Shown: positions 27,324 through 37,406 of the stretch, piece after piece | Numbering within the stretch: the stretch's first letter is position 1 | How the letters are laid out: every line of letters begins with the position of its first letter | Origin: CAKZNE01 sp964485405 | GTDB lineage: Bacteria; Bacteroidota; Bacteroidia; Flavobacteriales; Schleiferiaceae | Assembly: GCA_964485405.1 (NCBI GenBank) | Contig: CAZAJG010000033.1 | Location: 1-48,094, forward strand | Direction of reading: 5' to 3' | Length of the DNA: 48,094 nt | The notes under the pieces: model-generated | What the model saw: the letters and a program-made list of their open reading frames with translations, nothing else | Databases searched by the model: none | What the model was told of the DNA's origin: nothing | Translations under genes and position numbers: made by a program

Positions 27324-30300
27324 ATGAGGAAGTTCCTACTCCTTTTTTCATCCCTATTGATATCGGTTTCTGCCGCTGGCCAGATCACACAACTTTATAT
27401 GGAGGATTTCGAAGATCCAAACCAAGTGTATCAGGTTGTAAATGGTATAACCACAACCCCTCCAGGTACTCCAGCAACAATTGGCTGGAAAGATACTACG
27501 GCACATGTTGTTCAGGGACAAAGATGTTACCATGTAGAAGGTTCCTCAACTCTAAATGACGTATGGTTTGAAACCACCGATTTTAGTACCATCGGTTTCC
27601 CATATGTATTTTTAACGTTTACACATGTTTCTAAAATATTTCTAGCTAACGCGTGCTATGTTGAAATCTCAACGGATCAAGGTAACTCGTGGAGAATTCT
27701 AAATGATACTGCTTACATAGGCACAAGTACGCTCTACCCTACAAATGAATTTTTCAATGAAGGTGCTTATTTTGCAGCTAACAATCTTTGGTCTTCAGGT
27801 CAAGACAATACACCTGACCCATCCTGGTGGGTACAAGAAAATTTTGATTTAAGAGGTTACGCTTACGATACCATTAATAATGTAGGTTTTGCTAACGTTC
27901 GTTTCCGCTTCAGAGCAAGGTTTAATTTCGACAATCCGGCTGGCTCTGGCAGTTTCCGTGATGGATGGTTTATTGATACTATTAGTTGTATCGGATCGGT
28001 TTGTGAGTTAATTCCACCAACTATTGATTTCAACATTGGTGGTTCTGTTTGTTTAGATAAGCCTGAGCTAGGGGTGGTTGAAGATCCTTCGAATAGCTAT
28101 CCTGTGAGTCTTTTAGCAAACGATATTGGTGCAGGAATAGACAGCGTTATTGTTGTTTGGGACAATGCTGGTGTAATTGATACAGCAACTATGACTTTGG
28201 TTAATGCTGGTACAGGAGAGTATACGGCAAATATGACAAACGTTATGCCTGGTGATACAGTCAAATGGTATGTCGTGGCAACTGATTTAAGTTGTCCAAA
28301 TGTTACTAGAAGTCCAGATGCTTTTGCTGGAGATTATTGTTTTTGGATAGATTCCGGTCTACCAGCTAAATGTGGTTCTCCTTTTTGTGGTGCTCTACCC
28401 AGAACGATTTCAAGCACCAATTTCCCATGGACGGAAGATTTTGAAGGTGCTGAATGGGCGCCCGGTAATAATGGTGCCACTGCAGGAACAGATAATCAAC
28501 ATAGAGGTACTTTCCCAATATTTCCTACAGATTATTGGGTAGTGGCTCCTTCTACGGCTACCTCAAATCAAAATAGATTTGCATGGAGTATTGCTAACAA
28601 CTCCACTTCTACAGCTTTAACAGGGCCCAACAGCAACAATACTCCTGGTGGTGGTTCAAAATATATCTACACAGAATCTTCTACCAGTACCAGTATTTCT
28701 AGTCAGCTTATTACACCCTGTATCGATTTAACTCAAAGCACAAAATGTTATGCCTTTGAATATTACTACCATATGTTTGGAAGTGATATTAGTGTTTTGA
28801 GAATTGATATTGACACAGGTTCTGATGGTTCAGCTTGGTACAATGGATACGATGTTATACGTGATGAGCAACAAGGAACCTCAACGGAAGCATGGAAGCG
28901 TGGCATCATATCTCTTGAGCCTTTTAATGGTCAAATTATTCGCATCAGAATGTTTGCTAGAAGGGCCAATACCACACCATTCGGAGATAAATCAGATGTG
29001 GGTATTGATGATTTCAGAATTTTTGAGCCAGACCCAAGTGAAATTGAAATGATTTCCTTTGAAGCACCTGTAAATGGATTTTGTAGTTACAGTCCGAATG
29101 ATACGGTTTCGGTTATTGTTAGAAGTAATGGCTGTTCTACCACATCTGCTATTCCAGTGGGTTATGAAGTAAGCTTTATTCCCCAAACCGGTGGACCTGC
29201 AGTTACCACTACTAGTTTAGATACTATTTTCAATCCATTAAGTCTTGGTGATACCATTTTTTACCAATTCGACCCAACAGTAGATTTATCCAGCTTTGGT
29301 ACTTATACGATTAAAGCTTGGTCTAGTATGCCTGGTGACAATGATCCATCTAATGATACGGTTTTTAGCACAACCCTTGAACACCTTCCAACGATTTCTT
29401 CCTTCCCATTTATCGAAGATTTTGAATCCGGAAGTGTCGGTCTACAAAGTGTTGGTAACAACAACTGGAGATTTATTGATGGATTAGACCCTAATTTCCG
29501 TTGGCAAATTGGAGACGGGCTAACTATCACTCGTCAAACCGGACCATTACAAGGATATCATTTTGGAGGTAAATATCTATACACAGAAACGAATGGTGCT
29601 GGCCAACAGGTAAGTACATTCTTCAGGTCTCTTTGTATCGATCTATCAACCATGACGAATCCTACCTTGGATTTTTACTACCACTTTTACGGTTCTGATA
29701 TAGGAGGTATGGAAATTCAGGTTTCTAGATCTGGTGAAGATTTAGATACTTGGACGACAATAACAGGTTCAAATGTTGGTGTAGGACAAACGGAAGAGAA
29801 AGATAATTGGTCATTTAAAAGAGTGAATCTTTCAGCTTATGTTGGGGAGTCTATAAAACTTAGATTTAAAGCCAACAGAAATGCTGGTACTGATATGGCC
29901 GATATGGCGATTGATAAAATCATGGTATATGATAGAATAGCAAACGATGCTGGAGTTTATTTAATCAATAGACCGAATCGTGGTGTTATTACTTATAATG
30001 CTAATCCCACTAGCCCAGAAGTTCAGGTAACCAATTTTGGAACTTCTACCATCACCAATGTGGAAGTTAAAATGGATATTACTCCTCTTTGTGGACCAAA
30101 TCAAGGAGTTACCACCACTTATTCTGAAACAGTATCTGTTACTATAGCAGCTGGAGCAACAGTAACTCTTCCCGCACTAAGCTCTATGAATATTGCTTGG
30201 CCAGTAGGTGATTTTGAAATGTGTGCTTACACTTCTTTAAGTGGCGATAATCATTCTTTTAATGATACGGTGTGTAGACTTTCAAATGGTCTTCAAATTT

Positions 30301-32150
30301 ATAATGTTCCATTTGCAGAGAATTTTGACCCTTGTGATTATGATGCCGTAGGTTTCAACACGCCTGCATCCGGAACATTCTATCAATGGGAACTAGGGGT
30401 TCCTACCGCATCCATCATTAATTCCGCTCATAGCTCTCCTAATGTGTGGGCAACTAACTTAGATGGGAACTACTATGCACAGACAGAAGAGATTTTGACC
30501 TTGCCCATTTTAGCGGGTTGGGATTCTATAAACTTCTCTGAGTTTAGAATTTGGCACTGGATGGATTTTGATAATAATAATCCAGCAAGTTCTGCGGGTG
30601 CTATTGAGTTTAGACAAAATAACCAGTGGGTTCCTTTAGGTGGTACAAACATTAACCAAAATGTAGGTATAAACTGGCTCGGAAGTCAATTTGGAACACA
30701 AAGTTCAGCCGTATTCAATGGTCCTGGGTTTGAAGGTTCGTCTAATGGATGGATTTTCAGCCAATACACCATGAATGAATTTAATAGTACTCCAAATGCT
30801 TTATTCAGATCAAGGTTAAGGTTTAGATCCAATGATCCGATAACAACTCCCTTAGGATCTACAAGAAATGGATGGGCTATTGATGATTTTGAATTGTTTG
30901 TACCTGGACAGCGTAGTGCTAGCCCAATAGCCATTAAAACCATATCTCCTCTTCCTATTCCAGGGCAAGACCAAAATTTTGAAATTACCATTAAGAATAC
31001 CGGAGCTAAAGTTCTGGATAGCTGTCAAATTGAGCTCATAATTGATGGAGCACTTATCGGAACTATTGACTTTTACAGAATGCCGCAATTTATGGTAAGA
31101 GGCCAAACAGCAGTTATTGACTTTAACCACCCTTGGCCAGGGAACTCAGTAACATCAGGAAGTCATGACGTTATGGTTATCACTCACCTCCCGAGTAATA
31201 GAATTGATGAAATTCCTTTTGATGATACATTGCGTGTAAACATTGTAGTGCTTGATGAAGTAGATATGACTACTGGAATGGACTCTAATTATTGTAATGA
31301 TTTTGAAGGAAACGATCCGACAGTTTTCCCCTGGCTTGCTTTAAATTCATCAACTTACAATGAAAACCATTCTTGGGAAAAAGGGGTTCCTACTCAGTTT
31401 GGTACAGCTTATAATGGAAACAATGCTTGGATGACTAAGTTAGATAGTGTCTACACAACTCTTGATAATTCTTCTTTGTTCTCCCCTATTTTTATTGTTG
31501 ACAGTGGTCAAACGTATGATCTGAGTTTCTATCATCGTTATGATACGGAAGAATTCCATGATGGAGGAAATATTGAAATTAGTTTTGATGGTGGTCAGCG
31601 ATGGGATCCAGTTGGAATCTATAACTCTACCGATTCAAACTGGTATAATACACAATTTGTAACCGCGCTGGATGTTATCAAACCGGGTTGGACCGATACC
31701 ATTAACAATTGGAAGTATGCAGACCAAAGAATTGCATTTCAAACAGATGGAATTAAAGCTATTTTTAGGTTTAGATTTGCTGCAGATTATGACATCAACC
31801 GTCCAGGTTGGGCTATTGACCAATTCTGTTTTACCAAAGTTGACACAAATGCTCAACAAGTAATTGGTCGTGAAGAATATGCATTACCTGAAGATTTGGT
31901 AATTGCTGATCTTTCTCCAAACCCAACAAATGACTTTAGTGAATTGGCTATTTACTCTCCTACTCCTAAGTCTGGAAGTTATGTGATCGTAAATTCTATT
32001 GGGCAGCTTATGCATTCTGGAGAGCTTAATCTCATGGATGGTGTAAACAAAATTCAACTGGATGGATCAAATTGGGATTCAGGAATTTATGTGGTTCGAA
32101 TTTCCATCGAAAACGAATTATTTACGAAAAAACTTGTTTTAACAAGGTAA
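27324..32150 (+). CDS. Large T9SS-secreted surface protein with repeated MAM-like / jelly-roll domains
   Basis: 1608 aa with a signal peptide (MRKFLLLFSSLLISVSAAGQ). At least five segments of about 200 residues resemble choice-of-anchor/MAM-like jelly rolls, recognisable by an FPFIEDFE-type start, a TGPN or G-GKYLYTE middle and a RFR...GWFIDxI or WAIDDF end (around residues 25-230, 365-575, 695-870, 1025-1200 and 1330-1500). Between them are CARDB/immunoglobulin-like stretches, such as VQVTNFGTSTITNVEVKMDI. The C-terminus is a type A T9SS sorting domain (ADLSPNPTNDFS to FTKKLVLTR). No catalytic residues were seen. Probably an adhesin or matrix protein on the outer surface. It has its own promoter and a strong terminator. 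Confidence 0.9.
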   Translation: MRKFLLLFSSLLISVSAAGQITQLYMEDFEDPNQVYQVVNGITTTPPGTPATIGWKDTTAHVVQGQRCYHVEGSSTLNDVWFETTDFSTIGFPYVFLTFTHVSKIFLANACYVEISTDQGNSWRILNDTAYIGTSTLYPTNEFFNEGAYFAANNLWSSGQDNTPDPSWWVQENFDLRGYAYDTINNVGFANVRFRFRARFNFDNPAGSGSFRDGWFIDTISCIGSVCELIPPTIDFNIGGSVCLDKPELGVVEDPSNSYPVSLLANDIGAGIDSVIVVWDNAGVIDTATMTLVNAGTGEYTANMTNVMPGDTVKWYVVATDLSCPNVTRSPDAFAGDYCFWIDSGLPAKCGSPFCGALPRTISSTNFPWTEDFEGAEWAPGNNGATAGTDNQHRGTFPIFPTDYWVVAPSTATSNQNRFAWSIANNSTSTALTGPNSNNTPGGGSKYIYTESSTSTSISSQLITPCIDLTQSTKCYAFEYYYHMFGSDISVLRIDIDTGSDGSAWYNGYDVIRDEQQGTSTEAWKRGIISLEPFNGQIIRIRMFARRANTTPFGDKSDVGIDDFRIFEPDPSEIEMISFEAPVNGFCSYSPNDTVSVIVRSNGCSTTSAIPVGYEVSFIPQTGGPAVTTTSLDTIFNPLSLGDTIFYQFDPTVDLSSFGTYTIKAWSSMPGDNDPSNDTVFSTTLEHLPTISSFPFIEDFESGSVGLQSVGNNNWRFIDGLDPNFRWQIGDGLTITRQTGPLQGYHFGGKYLYTETNGAGQQVSTFFRSLCIDLSTMTNPTLDFYYHFYGSDIGGMEIQVSRSGEDLDTWTTITGSNVGVGQTEEKDNWSFKRVNLSAYVGESIKLRFKANRNAGTDMADMAIDKIMVYDRIANDAGVYLINRPNRGVITYNANPTSPEVQVTNFGTSTITNVEVKMDITPLCGPNQGVTTTYSETVSVTIAAGATVTLPALSSMNIAWPVGDFEMCAYTSLSGDNHSFNDTVCRLSNGLQIYNVPFAENFDPCDYDAVGFNTPASGTFYQWELGVPTASIINSAHSSPNVWATNLDGNYYAQTEEILTLPILAGWDSINFSEFRIWHWMDFDNNNPASSAGAIEFRQNNQWVPLGGTNINQNVGINWLGSQFGTQSSAVFNGPGFEGSSNGWIFSQYTMNEFNSTPNALFRSRLRFRSNDPITTPLGSTRNGWAIDDFELFVPGQRSASPIAIKTISPLPIPGQDQNFEITIKNTGAKVLDSCQIELIIDGALIGTIDFYRMPQFMVRGQTAVIDFNHPWPGNSVTSGSHDVMVITHLPSNRIDEIPFDDTLRVNIVVLDEVDMTTGMDSNYCNDFEGNDPTVFPWLALNSSTYNENHSWEKGVPTQFGTAYNGNNAWMTKLDSVYTTLDNSSLFSPIFIVDSGQTYDLSFYHRYDTEEFHDGGNIEISFDGGQRWDPVGIYNSTDSNWYNTQFVTALDVIKPGWTDTINNWKYADQRIAFQTDGIKAIFRFRFAADYDINRPGWAIDQFCFTKVDTNAQQVIGREEYALPEDLVIADLSPNPTNDFSELAIYSPTPKSGSYVIVNSIGQLMHSGELNLMDGVNKIQLDGSNWDSGIYVVRISIENELFTKKLVLTR

Positions 32151-32180
32151 CATAGACAAGATACTTTTTAAAGAATAGAA

Positions 32181-32210
32181 AAGGCCTCGATGTTTATCGA
32201 GGCCTTTTTT
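32181..32210 (+). terminator. Intrinsic terminator after the 1608-aa surface protein
   Basis: Perfect 11-bp stem AAGGCCTCGAT (32181-32191) / ATCGAGGCCTT (32196-32206) with a 4-nt loop, then T residues to 32210. The palindromic A/T flanks mean it could work on both strands. Confidence 0.92.
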
Positions 32211-32317
32211 ATGTCAAAAATTCAGATCAAACCATTTTAGAATGTCAATCTGACCTATTCTTTAATGAACATTGGGCTTGGAACCAAAATTGACTCTTCC
32301 ATTGAAAAAAGAACTAC

Positions 32318-34933
32318 ATGGACATTAACAAATTCACTATAAAATCTCAAGAAGCAATTGCCAAATCTCAGCAGTTGACATTAGAGATGAGTCATCCATC
32401 CATAGAACCTGCACACTTGTTAAAAGCAATTATGGAAGCCGATGAGCATGTACTTCCCTTTATCTTAAAAAAGTTAAGTGTAAATGTGGATGTATTTCAT
32501 AAAGCTTTGGATCAAATACTAAAATCCTATCCTAAAACTGAGAATGGGAACATTATTTTTAGCAGACAGAGTAGCGAAGCACTTAATCGAGCTATTCTTA
32601 AGCTTAAAGATTGGAAAGACGAGTACGTATCACTTGAGCACATACTACAAGGCCTACAAGAAGGAAATGATACCATAGCACAGTTGCTAAAGGATAATGG
32701 AATAAGCTCAAAAAGCTTAAAACAGGCCATTGAAGAATTAAGAAAAGGGGAACGCGTAACCTCTGCTAGTGCAGAAGAATCCTACAACTCTTTAGACAAG
32801 TACGCCAAAAACCTAAATCAGCTAGCCCAAAAAGGCAAGTTAGACCCTGTTATTGGTAGAGACGATGAGATTCGAAGAGTATTACAGATACTCTCTCGAA
32901 GAACGAAAAATAATCCGATTTTAATCGGAGAACCCGGGGTTGGTAAAACGGCTATTGCTGAAGGAATGGCGCATAGGATTATTAACGGTGATGTTCCGGA
33001 TAATCTAAAAGAGAAACAGATTTACAGCCTAGATATGGGTGCCTTAGTTGCAGGCGCAAAATATAAGGGTGAATTTGAGGAAAGATTAAAATCAGTAGTA
33101 AAAGAAGTCATTAATTCCGATGGGAAACTTGTTTTGTTTATTGATGAAATACACACCTTAATCGGTGCAGGTGGTGGCGAAGGAGCCATGGATGCCGCAA
33201 ATATTTTAAAGCCGGCATTGGCCCGTGGAGAGCTTAGAGCTATTGGGGCAACCACGCTTAATGAATACCAAAAGTATTTAGAAAAAGACAAAGCACTGGA
33301 AAGGCGGTTTCAAAAAGTGATGATTCAGGAACCAGATACGGAATCGGCCATTTCTATTTTACGAGGTATCAAAGAAAAATATGAGACCTATCATAAAGTA
33401 AGGATTAAGGACGAAGCAATAATCGCTTCTGTTGAACTATCACAACGATATATTTCTGATCGATTTTTACCAGACAAAGCGATCGATCTAATTGACGAAT
33501 CAGCAGCTAAACTAAGACTCGAAATCAACTCCAAACCCGAGGAAGTAGATATATTGGATCGCAGAATTATGCAGATCGAAATTGAAATTGAGGCGATAAA
33601 AAGAGAGGGCGATTCCTCAAAAATGAATGCCTTAAAAAAAGAGCTAGCTGAGTTAAATGACAAGCGAAAAACACTCTCCGCGAAATGGGAGGAGGAGAAA
33701 GAGACAATTGATGGTATTCAGCAAGCCAAAGAAGATCTTGAAAGATTGAAGCTTGAAGCAGATAATGCTGAAAGAGCCGGTGATTATGGAAAAGTTGCTG
33801 AAATCCGATATGGTAAGGTAAAAGAAGCGGAGGAGCGGTTGAATAAATTCGAAGAAGAGATTCAATCAATACAGGAAAAATCTCCCTTGATAAAGGAGGA
33901 AATAGATTATGAAGATATCGCAGATGTAGTGAGCAAATGGACGGGCATACCCGTTTCAAAGATGCTAGAAAGCGATAAAGAAAAGCTTTTGAGGCTGGAA
34001 GATGAGCTGCATAAAAGAGTTGTTGGACAAAATGAAGCAATAGTTGCCGTTTCTGATGCAGTAAGGCGAAGCAGAGCTGGATTACAAGATGAGAATAAGC
34101 CTATTGGTTCTTTTGTCTTCTTTGGAACTACCGGAGTAGGTAAAACGGAACTGGCTAAGGCATTAGCTGAGTTTCTTTTTAATGATGAAAGTGCCTTAAC
34201 TCGAATTGATATGAGCGAATATCAAGAGCGGCATGCGGTGAGCCGTTTAATTGGCGCCCCTCCTGGATATGTAGGTTATGATGAAGGTGGACAACTTACC
34301 GAAGCCGTTAGAAGAAAACCATATTCTGTAGTGCTCTTAGATGAAATTGAAAAGGCACATCCAGATACTTTTAATGTTCTTCTGCAAGTATTGGATGAAG
34401 GTCATTTGACAGATAGCAAAGGGAGATTAGTGAATTTTAAGAATACCATCATCATTATGACTTCCAATATTGGCTCATCCTTGATTCAAGAAAGATTTGA
34501 TAATGTAACGGAAGAAAATAAATACGTAGAATTTGAAAAAACAAGAGAAGATCTTTTTCACTTGATCAGACAAACCTTAAAGCCAGAATTCTTGAACCGA
34601 ATTGATGAGCTCATCATGTTTCTTCCGTTGGATAAAACGAATATTCGAGAAATAGTTTCACTTCAAATCGAAAGCCTGAAAAAGTTCTTACGAAAACAGC
34701 AAATTGATATAGATGTTACACGTAATGCTATTAATTACCTTGCGGATGTAGGTTACGATCCTCAGTATGGCGCACGACCAGTAAAAAGACTGATTCAGAA
34801 GAGAATTATGAATCAGCTCTCTAAAGATATATTGAGTAACAAGGTAGTCAGAGACAGTTTAATACTCATTGACACAGAAAATGATAGCTTAATATTTAGA
34901 AACGAGCCAAGCCAACTTCCTGAATTGAACTAA
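32318..34933 (+). CDS. clpB: ATP-dependent disaggregase ClpB
   Basis: 871 aa. ClpB threads aggregated proteins through its hexamer together with DnaK. The N domain is residues 1-145. The first AAA+ domain has Walker A GEPGVGKT (~205) and Walker B LFIDEIHTLIGAGG. The middle coiled-coil domain (about 410-530, IEIEAIKREGDSS to EERLNKFEEE) distinguishes ClpB from ClpA and ClpC. The second AAA+ domain has GTTGVGKTE (~607), GAPPGYVGYDEGG and VLLDEIEKAHP. Length is normal. Its stop codon overlaps the stop of the convergent cytochrome gene (shared CTAA), leaving no room for a terminator between them. Confidence 0.97.
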   Translation: MDINKFTIKSQEAIAKSQQLTLEMSHPSIEPAHLLKAIMEADEHVLPFILKKLSVNVDVFHKALDQILKSYPKTENGNIIFSRQSSEALNRAILKLKDWKDEYVSLEHILQGLQEGNDTIAQLLKDNGISSKSLKQAIEELRKGERVTSASAEESYNSLDKYAKNLNQLAQKGKLDPVIGRDDEIRRVLQILSRRTKNNPILIGEPGVGKTAIAEGMAHRIINGDVPDNLKEKQIYSLDMGALVAGAKYKGEFEERLKSVVKEVINSDGKLVLFIDEIHTLIGAGGGEGAMDAANILKPALARGELRAIGATTLNEYQKYLEKDKALERRFQKVMIQEPDTESAISILRGIKEKYETYHKVRIKDEAIIASVELSQRYISDRFLPDKAIDLIDESAAKLRLEINSKPEEVDILDRRIMQIEIEIEAIKREGDSSKMNALKKELAELNDKRKTLSAKWEEEKETIDGIQQAKEDLERLKLEADNAERAGDYGKVAEIRYGKVKEAEERLNKFEEEIQSIQEKSPLIKEEIDYEDIADVVSKWTGIPVSKMLESDKEKLLRLEDELHKRVVGQNEAIVAVSDAVRRSRAGLQDENKPIGSFVFFGTTGVGKTELAKALAEFLFNDESALTRIDMSEYQERHAVSRLIGAPPGYVGYDEGGQLTEAVRRKPYSVVLLDEIEKAHPDTFNVLLQVLDEGHLTDSKGRLVNFKNTIIIMTSNIGSSLIQERFDNVTEENKYVEFEKTREDLFHLIRQTLKPEFLNRIDELIMFLPLDKTNIREIVSLQIESLKKFLRKQQIDIDVTRNAINYLADVGYDPQYGARPVKRLIQKRIMNQLSKDILSNKVVRDSLILIDTENDSLIFRNEPSQLPELN

Positions 34934-36870
34934 AGCGACTGCATAAGTTGATGAGCTGCTTCATGCTCAGGATCTATTCTTAAAACCTCGTTTAAGCTGA
35001 CCTTAAGAGAAGGTACATCCGATTGTTGCATATACACGTTAGATAGATTAAGCCAAGCCAAAAGATAATCTGGATCTTTTTGAATAGATTTTTTAAAATA
35101 TAATTCAGCGGTTAACAGCTCTTGTTTTTTAAGATAACAATATCCAAGATTATTCAGCCCCTCTTTATAAGAGGGGTTTTCTTTTACCATTTTAGAAAAG
35201 AGGGATAAAGCGTCATCAAAATTACCTAGACTCATTAAAGAAGTTCCATACTTATTTTTAAAATCTGGAACCCATGGTGCCAACTGGATAGCTTTTTGGT
35301 AACACCTTATGGCTTCTTTTAATCCATTGAATCCCGAAAAAGCTTCCCCCATTCGATAAGCGGTCCAAGCATTTTGATTGTTGTAAGTTTTTGAATTTAA
35401 TGTTTTTAGTACCTCACCTACTCCCCCTCTTTTACGAACTAAAAGATGGATAGACTCCATGTCATTTCGCAGATAAAAATAATGTACCCATAGCTCTACG
35501 TTTGTTTGATGTACATCATACTTATTTAAGAATGTCAATGCACTATCCAAAAAGTATTCTTCGGCATTAAACCTCTCATATTGTTGCAAATAGGCGATAG
35601 CTTTACTTCGGAAAGAAGGTTTATCATTATTTATAGCCACAAGCTGAATAAACTTTCGAATACCTGTTGTATCAACAACCTTATAGTCCTTACGTACAAA
35701 ATGATCATGTACCGTAACATGTGGAATATCAATTGAATTGGAAGGTGGCATATGACAACTTACACAATTATCGTCTTTCTTATCCCGCTCAATTTGTGAG
35801 GCAGAACAGATTCCTTTGTTCGCAGTACTATGACAACTTTTGCACTGTTGATTAAACTTAATTGTATTCGTTTCCTTCACCGAAACATGGGGGTTATGAC
35901 AACTTGTGCATGTATAACTTTTACTATTTATGAAACATTTACTGGCTTTAAATCTATCCACATGGGAAGCCATTATAAATTTCTCTTTAGAGTCTGTAAA
36001 CCTTGGTAAATAGACATCCATAACGTCTTTTAAGTGCATACCAGGCTTAAAATCTAAAAAGCTTTTGCCTTCTGCTAAAACCGCATTGCCTTGCAGGTGA
36101 CACCTTTGACAAACTTGGAACTGAAGTTCTACACTTAGTTTTTTAGGATTCACTATGGAATAGTCGATGTATTTTGACGTATCTGTTAAATCTCCGGCTT
36201 GAATCTTTTTTATGTGTGCCTCCCCAGGACCATGGCACCGCTCGCAGTTTATGGCCATAGGTGTTTTCCCATACTTATTCTCTGATCCCAAAATAAACTG
36301 TGTAGGCATTTCATTATGACAACTCGTGCACTCCAGTCCAATAATCCGATTAAACCGAGAATTAAAACCACCTTCATATCCGGGAGGTAAATCAAGCTTT
36401 TTATCTTGTGCATACCAAGTAAATGGTGCTTGATGCAGATATCCATTTTCTTGAAAAATGTGGGAATTTGTATGCTGCCCACTACCTACAATAAAATCTA
36501 TTTTCTTGGTTTGGCTGTATATGGTATCGTTTTCATCTAAACGATATTCTTTTAAATAAAGGCTATCCCCTTTCCAGTAAGGGTGATAAGATAGGTTTGA
36601 ATGAGAATCTGTTAACACATGACTCGAGGTGAACTCTGCTGCACTTTTTTCGGCATTAGCCATGCCGAATGAAGAACCCATTCCAGTTCTAATAAAGGAT
36701 TCATATTTGTCGTAATGGCATTGTTTACAAGCATCTATACCCACATAGGCGACTGTATTGTTATGATTTAGGTACTTACCTTCTACAATTTGTTGTTTTG
36801 GCTCAAGCTGACATCTGTATAGAAATAGAACAAAAAGTATAAAACCAATAAGCACCAAGATTCGCTTCAT
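34930..36870 (-). CDS. Heptaheme c-type cytochrome with C-terminal TPR domain
   Basis: 646 aa. An N-terminal hydrophobic segment (residues 4-18) is followed by Cys20, so it is either a membrane anchor or a weak lipoprotein signal. Seven CxxCH heme sites are seen, with first Cys at 48, 181, 209, 254, 321, 343 and 369, in a cytochrome c554-like arrangement. Residues ~480-646 form TPR repeats (ALSLFSKMVKENPSYKEGLNNLGYCYLKK and the following unit). It should be exported and face the periplasm, carrying electrons or reducing an unknown substrate. Its start overlaps the acetyltransferase gene by 4 nt (ATGA). The long spacing between the first and second heme leaves room for a non-heme domain. Confidence 0.9.
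   Translation of the reverse strand: MKRILVLIGFILFVLFLYRCQLEPKQQIVEGKYLNHNNTVAYVGIDACKQCHYDKYESFIRTGMGSSFGMANAEKSAAEFTSSHVLTDSHSNLSYHPYWKGDSLYLKEYRLDENDTIYSQTKKIDFIVGSGQHTNSHIFQENGYLHQAPFTWYAQDKKLDLPPGYEGGFNSRFNRIIGLECTSCHNEMPTQFILGSENKYGKTPMAINCERCHGPGEAHIKKIQAGDLTDTSKYIDYSIVNPKKLSVELQFQVCQRCHLQGNAVLAEGKSFLDFKPGMHLKDVMDVYLPRFTDSKEKFIMASHVDRFKASKCFINSKSYTCTSCHNPHVSVKETNTIKFNQQCKSCHSTANKGICSASQIERDKKDDNCVSCHMPPSNSIDIPHVTVHDHFVRKDYKVVDTTGIRKFIQLVAINNDKPSFRSKAIAYLQQYERFNAEEYFLDSALTFLNKYDVHQTNVELWVHYFYLRNDMESIHLLVRKRGGVGEVLKTLNSKTYNNQNAWTAYRMGEAFSGFNGLKEAIRCYQKAIQLAPWVPDFKNKYGTSLMSLGNFDDALSLFSKMVKENPSYKEGLNNLGYCYLKKQELLTAELYFKKSIQKDPDYLLAWLNLSNVYMQQSDVPSLKVSLNEVLRIDPEHEAAHQLMQSL
35158..35185 (+). 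terminator. Terminator-like hairpin for clpB read-through, inside the cytochrome gene
   Basis: On the + strand, CCCCTCTT (35158-35165) pairs with AAGAGGGG (35169-35176) around a 3-nt loop, followed by TTTTCTTTT (35177-35185). It lies about 225 nt past the clpB stop and antisense to the cytochrome gene. Confidence 0.55.
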
Positions 36871-37406
36871 CCCGCCTCTGTTGTATTTACTATCTGTAAA
36901 AAATACTCGTCTTTATATACCCGCTCGGAGCGATGCCAATCCTTTTTCACCCCACAAACCTTAAAACCTACATTTTCAAAAAGACTTTTACTCGCTTGAT
37001 TATCTTCAAGTATGTTACAGTATAATTGACGCAATTCAAGATATTCAAAACAGTAATGTTTTAAAAGGCTTAAAGACTCTGTTGAATATCCACGCCTTCT
37101 ATCATTTTTTGATCCGATGAGAACACCTACTCCTGCCCTTTTATGAAATGGGTCAAAGTCAAACAAATCAATCGCTCCCACCGTTATTCGTCCTTCTAGT
37201 GTCTCAATCATAAAGCGATATTGACCAGCTTGATAAATATTTAAGTGCGCATTATCCACGTATTTTTTCATCGTATCCCTGCTGAATGGCGTGAGTGTAC
37301 CACTTGCTTTCCAGTTTTCGCTATCGTTTTCCCATTCCATCAGTATATCGAGGTCCTTTGGCTCAATTGCTCGTAACCTTATCTTTTTCCCGATTAACCA
37401 TTTCAT
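36867..37406 (-). CDS. GNAT-family N-acetyltransferase
   Basis: 179 aa from ATG 37406; a longer frame to 37454 would lie inside dapF and was rejected. It resembles RimJ/RimL-type or sugar-amine acetyltransferases: KIRLRAIEPKDLDILMEWEN at the start, VGVLIGSKNDRRRGYSTESL for acetyl-CoA binding (Q/RxxGxG-like loop) and NQASKSLFENVGF near the C-terminus. The acceptor is unknown. The start overlaps the dapF stop by 4 nt and the stop overlaps the cytochrome start by 4 nt, so the three genes are very likely translated as a unit. Confidence 0.9.
   Translation of the reverse strand: MKWLIGKKIRLRAIEPKDLDILMEWENDSENWKASGTLTPFSRDTMKKYVDNAHLNIYQAGQYRFMIETLEGRITVGAIDLFDFDPFHKRAGVGVLIGSKNDRRRGYSTESLSLLKHYCFEYLELRQLYCNILEDNQASKSLFENVGFKVCGVKKDWHRSERVYKDEYFLQIVNTTEAG

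Noticed and set aside
27251..27559. Alternative 102-aa gene at the start of the 1608-aa protein
   Set aside because: It begins within the promoter and reads out of frame with a clear signal-peptide gene.
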